The position numbers and the translations under genes were made by a program. The notes under the pieces were generated by a model. It searched no databases and was not told the origin of the DNA. It saw nothing but the letters and a program-made list of their open reading frames with translations. Positions 15,685 to 20,536 of a stretch of DNA of 20,536 nt are shown one piece after another. The stretch lies in assembly GCA_964635295.1 (NCBI GenBank), contig CAZWOB010000036.1, positions 1-20,536 of the forward strand. The letters are read 5' to 3'. Position 1 is the first letter of the stretch; each line of letters opens with the position of its first letter. This DNA comes from Waddlia sp964635295 (GTDB lineage Bacteria; Chlamydiota; Chlamydiia; Chlamydiales; Waddliaceae).

Positions 15685-15848
15685 AAAGTTCAGAACTTGA
15701 CTCTCCTGTTAAAAGAGACAAATAGCTGCCATTGCTTCAGATTTTCACGATCGCGACGCAGTCAGACCTATCGGTCTGATAGGAAGTGCATTGCTGGAAA
15801 GATGGGCTGTCTGTGGGCCTTTATCGTCGGAGGCGGGAACCTTCCCTA
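15685..15848 (+). repeat. Structured dispersed repeat, copy 5 (diverged)
   Basis: The left module has swapped to AAGTTCAGAACTTGACTCTCC (palindrome AAGTTCaGAACTT kept exactly). The body shows GCTTCAGATTTTCACGATCG and GTCAGACC/GGTCTGAT (15760-15779; G-U at the changed end), then it diverges: the 15-bp stem is replaced by AGCTGCCAT against ATGGGCTG, and the terminal hairpin by GGAGGCGGGAACCTTCC. It ends against the stop of the zinc-ribbon gene. This is the least similar of the five copies. Confidence 0.7.
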
Positions 15849-16037
15849 CTTATTGAATGCCATATCATGACCGCAGCATTGAGGCGATTTGACCTTTCCG
15901 CATCCCTTTGGACACTCAGCCACCTGCACTTTTTTGCCCTCGACCTCAATCTCTTTATTAGCTAACTCCGCGCCACATTTACCACATCTTAGTGACTCAA
16001 CTTGCATTCCGCAATCACCACAACTATACTTAGACAT
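15846..16037 (-). CDS. Small zinc-ribbon protein
   Basis: A 63-residue protein with many metal ligands: C6xxC9, C18xxC21, C42xxxC46, C54C55 and H57, laid out as a zinc ribbon followed by a second treble-clef-like half. No function is known for it; similar proteins occur as short stand-alone products. The ATG at 16037 has an excellent AAGGAGG 5-6 bases before it, so it is very likely translated well. Its 3' end abuts repeat copy 5, and the 370-base gap upstream holds a long inverted-repeat element. Confidence 0.8.
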   Translation of the reverse strand: MSKYSCGDCGMQVESLRCGKCGAELANKEIEVEGKKVQVAECPKGCGKVKSPQCCGHDMAFNK

Positions 16038-16152
16038 GACACCCTCCTTGGTTATTCCCTAATCCCCTATATGTACCAATCCCAACAAAATATGTAAACT
16101 TCGTTTATCAATTAGAACAATCGAAAAAACACTTAAGAAACTCCCCTTTCAT

Positions 16153-16170
16153 GAAGTTATCCAACTAAAA
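16153..16170 (+). repeat. Solo terminal repeat, same family as the element at 18933
   Basis: GAAGTTATCCAACTAAAA differs at one base from the 18-bp terminal repeat of 18933-18950 (GAAGCTATCCAACTAAAA). No matching inverted copy is seen nearby. It lies 6 bases before the left arm of the 16176-16350 element, so one element may have landed in another. Confidence 0.65.
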
Positions 16171-16175
16171 GCTTC

Positions 16176-16350
16176 TATACCGATAATGTTTCAAAATTGG
16201 GTTTTCAGACAAGGAGGCGTTCGGAATTTCTATCAGACATGGTCGGCGCCGAAGCAGTTCAACTCGAATGAGTTGGGCGATGCAGGCGGGTAGAAATTCA
16301 GTGGCAAGCTGACGAAGTATGAAGCACAATTTTGAAACATTATCGGTATA
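16176..16350. repeat. MITE-like element with perfect 24-bp terminal inverted repeats
   Basis: Arms 16176-16199 and 16327-16350 (core CGATAATGTTTCAAAATTG) are exact inverted copies. Nested inside are GAATTTCTA (16224-16232) against TAGAAATTC (16291-16299) and a hairpin CAACTC-GAAT-GAGTTG (16260-16275), so the whole 175 bp can fold as one long structure. A 67-codon minus-strand frame crosses it but has no RBS and no family. It could act as a two-way terminator between the zinc-ribbon and ycaC genes; I see no transposase. Confidence 0.85.
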
Positions 16351-16383
16351 TCGCCCTTCTAATGGCAAATGATCGATATGCTT
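16351..16383. repeat. 33-bp match to the tail of the chorismate-mutase-like gene
   Basis: Right next to the inverted repeat, CCCTTCTAATGGCAAATG and then ATCGATATGC match 18003-18030 closely. On the minus strand both encode IDHLPLEG; the gene copy stops there, while here the stop is changed (TGA to CGA). It appears to be a stray fragment. Confidence 0.55.
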
Positions 16384-16407
16384 TCGCGTATTATTAATTT
16401 ATTTATC

Positions 16408-17034
16408 CTATTTTGCATTTTGTAACATTTGATAACTAGTCATCAAATTACGATAGTTTGGCAAATGATTAGAGAGCAGAGTACCCAGACCTTCCATATC
16501 ATTACGCCAGTCACGATGGAGCTCACAAGCTACCGAAAACCAATTCATGAGCTGCGCACCAGCCGCCTGCATCCGAGACCATGCCGCCTGTTGAACGGTT
16601 ACATCAAACGTGCCGGATGCATCTGTCACTACAAATACATCAAAGTCAGCTTCAATTGCCGATAGAGTAGGGAATGTGACACATACGTCTGTGACCACTC
16701 CCGCTATAATTAATTGTTTGCGACCGGTAGCTTTAATAGCCTGAACAAATTCCTCATTATCCCAGGCATTGATCTGACCTGGGCGACGAATCAAAGGTGA
16801 ATCTGGAAACCTTTCTATCAATTCCGTCACAATTGGACCATTGGGTCCTTCATCGAAACTTGTTGTTAGGACCGTTGGAAGATTAAAAAATTTCCCAACA
16901 TCTGCAAGAGCAATCACATTATTTTTGAAATCACTCGGCGTAAAATCCTGGACAAGTGAAATTAATCCAGATTGATGATCAACAAGTAACAGAACCGCTT
17001 CGTCTTTGGATAATTTACGGTATGTAAAACTCAT
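16408..17034 (-). CDS. ycaC: YcaC-like isochorismatase-family hydrolase
   Basis: A 208-residue member of the cysteine-hydrolase (isochorismatase-like) superfamily. Length equals Escherichia coli YcaC, and the key residues fall at the same numbers: Asp19 (LLLVDHQSGL), Arg84 (RRPGQINAW) and catalytic Cys118 (VVTDVCVTFP). Long identical stretches such as KQLIIAGVVT and FDVFVVTDASGTF, and the ending ACELHRDWRND, with NYRNLMTSYQ, recall the proteobacterial protein strongly. YcaC is a cytoplasmic oligomer whose natural substrate is still unsettled. The ATG at 17034 is followed by a normal N-terminus. The near-identity to a gammaproteobacterial protein in a chlamydia-like genome suggests horizontal transfer; this is inference from memory of the sequence. 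Confidence 0.93.
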   Translation of the reverse strand: MSFTYRKLSKDEAVLLLVDHQSGLISLVQDFTPSDFKNNVIALADVGKFFNLPTVLTTSFDEGPNGPIVTELIERFPDSPLIRRPGQINAWDNEEFVQAIKATGRKQLIIAGVVTDVCVTFPTLSAIEADFDVFVVTDASGTFDVTVQQAAWSRMQAAGAQLMNWFSVACELHRDWRNDMEGLGTLLSNHLPNYRNLMTSYQMLQNAK

Positions 17035-17350
17035 CGTTATTTCCTCAAAAGATTTTATTTTTACTTTATAAAAAAAATAATATCTTTACACAGTTATTCC
17101 ACCGATTTTTTCATATGCAACATCATTGAAGTCTTAAAAATCAATGGACAATTTAGGTTTAACGACATCCGTTCAAGCAGCATTCGCGATATTTTTAAGT
17201 GGCAACCCGACTTTTGCCATCCCCAATCCAAAGCTCAGAATAATGCAACGGTCTCAACAAAGTGGACGCGGACTGAAGTTGGAACACTTACGACATTGAC
17301 CCTCGTTGTATACATTTGCTACCATGTTTGAATAGTGAGCGTTTGAGGCG
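17035..17350. other. Intergenic stretch, nothing recognised
   Basis: This holds the divergent start regions of ycaC and the acetyltransferase gene. No tRNA, repeat copy, terminator or convincing promoter is seen. A T-rich stretch follows the ycaC start. Confidence 0.4.
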
Positions 17351-17887
17351 ATGCACCTGTTCAAAGATCAAATTATTGTCCGCGAGACCGAGCAAAAGGA
17401 TATAGCTTTGCTCAAAATCCTTTATCGTAGGGCTTTCGTTGAAGAAAATTTATTCCCGCTTGTTATTGAGCTGCTCGATGACAAACGAAATACTCTGAAC
17501 CTTTCCGCTGTGTATGACAGTGATATTCTTGGCCATATTGCTTTTACTCAGTGTCATGCATCGCCAGAAAACATTACCTTAGCATTGTTAGGGCCCATGG
17601 CAGTACTGCCAAAATATCAACGAAACGGTATTGGAAGCACCATGATCAAAAAGGGCTTCAACATGCTAAAGAAAAAACGGGTAAACAAAATACTCGTTCT
17701 TGGCGATCCTAATTACTATAGTCGCTTTGGATTCACTGAAGAAATCAACATTCAACCCTCATATTCTATTCCAAAAGAATGGAAGCCTGCATGGCAATCA
17801 GTCATGATAACAGATTGCTTCACACCTCCTTCCGGAAAACTCATAGTTCCCAAGGCGTGGCAACGACAAGAGTTGTGGTCTGATTAG
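17351..17887 (+). CDS. GNAT-family N-acetyltransferase (YhbS-like)
   Basis: A 178-residue GNAT acetyltransferase. The acetyl-CoA-binding motif A is GPMAVLPKYQRNGIGS at about 81-96 (QxxGxG loop), followed by the helix MIKKGFNMLKK and then VLGDPNYYSRFGF, the feature that marks the YhbS group. The N-terminal VRETEQKDIALLKILYRRAF is the usual first strand and helix. Such enzymes transfer an acetyl group to an amine of a small molecule or protein; the substrate is unknown. The ATG at 17351 has only a short GAGG two bases upstream, so translation may be weak or start nearby. It is monocistronic. Confidence 0.9.
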   Translation: MHLFKDQIIVRETEQKDIALLKILYRRAFVEENLFPLVIELLDDKRNTLNLSAVYDSDILGHIAFTQCHASPENITLALLGPMAVLPKYQRNGIGSTMIKKGFNMLKKKRVNKILVLGDPNYYSRFGFTEEINIQPSYSIPKEWKPAWQSVMITDCFTPPSGKLIVPKAWQRQELWSD

Positions 17888-17999
17888 AGTTTCAATTAGA
17901 TTTTGTATTTTTGCTGATATTCCTGGTTAAAGCGAAGAGAGGGGCCTCTTTTCAACCATATTGGACCAATCTAACCTCTGACATGTAAATCCACCTCGA

Positions 18000-18260
18000 T
18001 CACCCTTCCAATGGCAAATGATCGATATACTGTTGCTGAAATTGAATGGACGTTTCCATGATCACCTTGAACGCAGGAAGCCCGATTTCTATAGGAAGTC
18101 CCAATTCCATCGATTTGTCTATAATCTTCCTCTCTTGGTCAGCCACTCTTTGACGGTCATCTGCAACCCCTGATGTCTTAGATTTCAAATCACCCGCCCG
18201 TTTGACATAGGCGCTACGCTCCGCAAGGAGCCTCAAAATATCATCGTTCACTCGGTCCAT
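18000..18260 (-). CDS. Chorismate mutase type II (AroQ)-like domain protein
   Basis: An 86-residue protein with the all-helical AroQ fold: DRVNDDILRLLAERSAYVKR, then DRQRVADQERK and a last helix with FKVIMETSIQFQQ. These enzymes turn chorismate into prephenate; the DRQR/ERK stretch carries conserved active-site positions. The only ATG is at 18260, but the open frame continues upstream through SSIRKE, which matches the first helix of the family (IRxEID) and would supply its catalytic Arg. No ATG, GTG or TTG lies in that extension, so the start is either ATT/ATA or has been lost, and the ATG product would lack that Arg. No other aromatic-pathway gene is near. Confidence 0.75.
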   Translation of the reverse strand: MDRVNDDILRLLAERSAYVKRAGDLKSKTSGVADDRQRVADQERKIIDKSMELGLPIEIGLPAFKVIMETSIQFQQQYIDHLPLEG

Positions 18261-18452
18261 TTCCTTCCGAATAGAGGATATGTCGTGGCAATTTTGTTTT
18301 GCTGTTTAGTAATAGTCATTCAAGGTTTTTTCATTCCCAGATACGACAGAAGTCAAGAATGTTAGAACCAAAAGACATTTCATCTATCACCTCATTTTTT
18401 GATTTAGGAGCAAAGCCGTTTCATGAAGAAATTCATCTGCAAACTTGCTTTC

Positions 18453-18480
18453 ACCCATTAAAAACTCTAAACTTGTCTCC
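18453..18480 (+). repeat. Possible decayed left module of the dispersed repeat
   Basis: ACCCATTAAAAACTCTAAAC then TTGTCTCC resembles the left module (CCAATCAAAAGTTCTGAAC then TTGTCTCTCC) with several changes, in the same orientation and between genes. Nothing like the repeat body follows. Weak alone. Confidence 0.35.
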
Positions 18481-18504
18481 CAAACGTAAACAGCAGGAAA
18501 AATA

Positions 18505-18861
18505 ATGCTCATTCAAGACAGCTACCAGGAAGCTCACGAACAATTTGGGATCAACGAGGTCTATATTATCAATGGGCTTGATGAAGCGACACTCAAAAAG
18601 CTTCAACTTAGAGCGGAGCTGACCTTAGACGCGAACGACACGATCGTCAAGAACAATGTCTCATACGATATGCTCTTGATTTTCCATAAGCGTGTCACCA
18701 GTAAGAGCTTTATGTATAGATACTTGGAATTTTTACGCAAAAACCCTTCGAAAGAAAAGGATTTTAGAAAGCTCTACGAACTCATCAACCCCGAAGAAAT
18801 ACTAGAGGCTGTAAAATCAAAAACGTATGTGTTGGTCAGCGCAAAAGATCTCTCTCAATAA
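18505..18861 (+). CDS. Hypothetical protein, 118 residues
   Basis: Not recognised. A soluble, charged, mixed alpha/beta protein with no membrane segment, no cysteine and no known motif. The middle reads VSYDMLLIFHKRVTSKSFMYR, and the C-terminus is helical and rich in Lys and Glu. AGGA lies about 7 bases before the ATG at 18505, which supports translation. It stands between the chorismate-mutase-like gene (opposite strand) and the inverted-repeat element at 18933. No context suggests a role. Confidence 0.65.
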   Translation: MLIQDSYQEAHEQFGINEVYIINGLDEATLKKLQLRAELTLDANDTIVKNNVSYDMLLIFHKRVTSKSFMYRYLEFLRKNPSKEKDFRKLYELINPEEILEAVKSKTYVLVSAKDLSQ

Positions 18862-18932
18862 ATTCACTTTTCGAAGAAATAATTGTATAAAGAATACAAT
18901 TCCTATAGCATCCCGATAAAGGTGTACATGAA

Positions 18933-19095
18933 GAAGCTATCCAACTAAAAGGTTTTGTTCGGATTTGGATGGATTTTTCCCTGGGGGAGAAAATCGAGGC
19001 GAAGTCAATATTTGATATTATAGGCAAGTCTCGATTTCTCTTCTCCAGGAAAAAAGACGCCAAAGACGGGCAAAAAATTTTAGTTGGATAGCTTC
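18933..19095. repeat. MITE-like element with perfect 18-bp terminal inverted repeats
   Basis: GAAGCTATCCAACTAAAA at 18933-18950 and its exact reverse complement at 19078-19095. Inside, about 25 bases from TTTTTCCCTGGGGGAG to AATCGA (near 18974-18998) pair imperfectly with 19031-19056, and AATAT-ttg-ATATT forms a small central hairpin, so the 163-bp unit is foldable from end to end. No protein of its own; a minus-strand frame over it has no RBS. It ends one base before the AAGG of the GMC oxidoreductase gene. Confidence 0.85.
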
Positions 19096-19109
19096 AAGGT
19101 CTGGCTCTC

Positions 19110-20536
19110 ATGAATCAAGTTTTTGATATCATCATTATCGGCAGCGGCGCTGGCGGAGGAACTCTTGCCCGCCACTTAGCTTCTTCAGGAAAGCGGATTT
19201 TAATTCTTGAGAGAGGCGGATGGCTTAAACGGGAAAAAGAGAACTGGGACGCAAAAGCCGTCTTTCAAGAAAACAGGTACATCTCCGAAGATACATGGTA
19301 CGACCACAATGACAAAGCCTTCCAGCCGCAGGTCCACTACTTTGTCGGCGGGGCGACGAAAATGTACGGCGCAGCGCTTTACCGACTACGCAAGGAAGAC
19401 TTCGAAGAACTTCACCATCATGACGGAACCTCACCTGCCTGGCCGATCAGCTATGAAGAGCTAGAACCTTATTACACGAAAGCCGAAGAGATGTACCAGG
19501 TGCACGGCGCTCGCGGGCAAGATCCGACAGAGCCGCCTTCCAGCGCACCCTACCCTTTCCCCCCTGTTTCTCATGAGCCGCGCATACAAAAACTCTACGA
19601 TCAACTGGAAGCCAATGGCTACCATCCATTTCCCGCGCCCTGCGCCGTCATGCTGGATGAGCAGAATATGCCTTTCAGCAAATGTGTCAGATGCCAAACA
19701 TGCGACGGGTTCCCTTGCCTTGTTCAAGCAAAAGCTGATGCGGAAACGATTGGGGTACGCCCCGCAGTCGAGTACGAAAATGTCACGCTGATCACCGAGG
19801 CTCATGTACAAAAGCTCCTCACGGACCCCACAGGGAAAACAGTTACTGAAGTCGTGGCGACAATAGATGGAAAAACAGAGAACTTTCGCGCTGACATCGT
19901 TGTCGTCTCATGTGGAGCGGTCAACTCCGCAAAGCTGTTGCTCGCATCCTCGAACGACAAACACCCCAACGGGCTCGCCAACTCCTCGGACATGGTCGGA
20001 CGCCACTATATGTTTCACAACAGCCAGGCTGTCCTGGCAATCTCCAAGGAGCCTAACCTCACAATGTTCCAAAAAACGCTGGCGCTGAATGATTTTTATT
20101 TCGGCATGGACGGGTTCGACTATCCGATGGGAAATATCCAGATGGTCGGAAAGTCGACAAGTGAAATGTACAGAGGAGAAAAACCGATTGAAACAGCTCT
20201 TGCCCCAAAGATGGTATTGAAAGATATCGCCCGCCACGCTGTCGATTTCTGGCTTTCAACCGAGGATTTGCCAGACCCTGAAAACAGAGTGACAGTTGAT
20301 AAGGATGGAAAAGTGACCTTGTCATACCGAAAGAACAATCAGGTCCCGATGAAAAAGCTGTATGAAAAATTGAAGTCAATGCTCAGTCATCTGGATATGC
20401 ACACCGATTTCCTCATCCCGCGCAAGGTCTACATGAAGACAGACATTCCTTTAGCGGGCGTCGCACACCAATCGGGAACCTGCCGCTTTGGAAAAGATCC
20501 CAAATCCTCCGTACTGGACGTCAATTGCAAAGCGCA
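19110..20536 (+). CDS. GMC-family FAD oxidoreductase (3' end outside the window)
   Basis: 475 codons are present with no stop before the window ends; the matched C-terminal motif suggests only a few dozen residues are missing. The FAD Rossmann motif GSGAGGGTLARHLASSG is at about 11-27 followed by ILERG. The C-terminal GMC active-site motif AHQSGTCRFG is near residue 457, with the catalytic His. GMC enzymes oxidise alcohols, sugars or sterols using FAD. A cysteine group C-VRC-QTC-DGFPC at about 196-207 is like that of bacterial GMC members in which it may bind a metal. AAGG at 19096-19099 lies 10 bases before the ATG, immediately after the inverted-repeat element, so any promoter must be inside or beyond the element. 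Higher G+C than neighbouring accessory genes. Substrate unknown. Confidence 0.92.
   Translation, partial: MNQVFDIIIIGSGAGGGTLARHLASSGKRILILERGGWLKREKENWDAKAVFQENRYISEDTWYDHNDKAFQPQVHYFVGGATKMYGAALYRLRKEDFEELHHHDGTSPAWPISYEELEPYYTKAEEMYQVHGARGQDPTEPPSSAPYPFPPVSHEPRIQKLYDQLEANGYHPFPAPCAVMLDEQNMPFSKCVRCQTCDGFPCLVQAKADAETIGVRPAVEYENVTLITEAHVQKLLTDPTGKTVTEVVATIDGKTENFRADIVVVSCGAVNSAKLLLASSNDKHPNGLANSSDMVGRHYMFHNSQAVLAISKEPNLTMFQKTLALNDFYFGMDGFDYPMGNIQMVGKSTSEMYRGEKPIETALAPKMVLKDIARHAVDFWLSTEDLPDPENRVTVDKDGKVTLSYRKNNQVPMKKLYEKLKSMLSHLDMHTDFLIPRKVYMKTDIPLAGVAHQSGTCRFGKDPKSSVLDVNCKA

Noticed and set aside
4861..15848. CRISPR array
   Set aside because: The repeats are long, structured and kilobases apart, without regularly spaced short repeats or unique spacers, and no cas gene is present.
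16165..16368. 67-codon minus-strand frame over the 24-bp inverted-repeat element
   Set aside because: No RBS, the sequence is that of the element, and its first codons are the stray gene-tail fragment.
18299..18505. 68-codon + frame before the 118-residue gene
   Set aside because: Low-complexity, no RBS, and it covers a decayed repeat module; its last codons touch the true start of the next gene.
18836..19063. 75-codon minus-strand frame over the 18-bp inverted-repeat element
   Set aside because: It consists mostly of element sequence and overlaps the convergent gene end; no family or RBS.

Overview
The window looks like a chromosomal segment of an environmental (non-Chlamydiaceae) Chlamydiales bacterium, perhaps of the Waddlia, Parachlamydia or Criblamydia groups. 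This rests on a Cys-rich MOMP-like outer-membrane protein with a C-terminal Phe, a small two-helix Inc-like protein, an isoleucyl-tRNA synthetase of the eukaryote-like class and a long Ala-rich tmRNA tag. No 16S sequence or marker phylogeny is available, so the family is not resolved. The housekeeping genes (ileS, the GMC oxidoreductase) look richer in G+C than the accessory genes between them.

Layout. 1-1.1 kb: an Inc-like two-helix protein, convergent with a lone Phd/YefM antitoxin. 1.2-4.3 kb: ileS on the minus strand, divergent from ssrA (tmRNA, 4432-4869). 5.1-6.4 kb: a toxin-antitoxin pair (a DUF4258 toxin broken by an extra base near its start, plus an HTH antitoxin) and a one-helix membrane protein. 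6.5-7.3 kb: decayed DNA with a possible release-factor remnant. 7.3-8.8 kb: a Fic-domain protein. 9.5-10.3 kb: an unrecognised 282-residue protein. 10.9-15.6 kb: an alpha/beta hydrolase, the MOMP-like porin, a Prx6-type peroxiredoxin, a NUDIX hydrolase and an exported alpha/beta hydrolase. 15.8-20.5 kb: a zinc-ribbon protein, YcaC, a GNAT acetyltransferase, a small chorismate-mutase-like protein, an unknown 118-residue protein and a GMC oxidoreductase that runs off the end. Most of these are single genes with their own signals; apart from the toxin-antitoxin pair there is little operon structure.

The most unusual content is non-coding. One family of about 160-190 bp, with at least five recognisable copies (4861, 7035, 9104, 10684, 15685) and one decayed candidate (6471), lies between genes, always in the same orientation. 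It can fold into nested stems that are partly kept by compensatory or wobble changes. The copy at 4861 starts inside the 3' end of tmRNA, and its distal arm is complementary to the tmRNA acceptor strand. Two copies are followed at once by hairpin-plus-T-run terminators, so the family may be transcribed. A short palindromic left module of the repeat also occurs alone. Two other inverted-repeat elements, with perfect 24-bp (16176-16350) and 18-bp (18933-19095) terminal repeats, look like MITE-type elements; the second ends right beside the ribosome-binding site of the GMC oxidoreductase gene.

All calls come from reading the sequence only. No database search or folding calculation was run.
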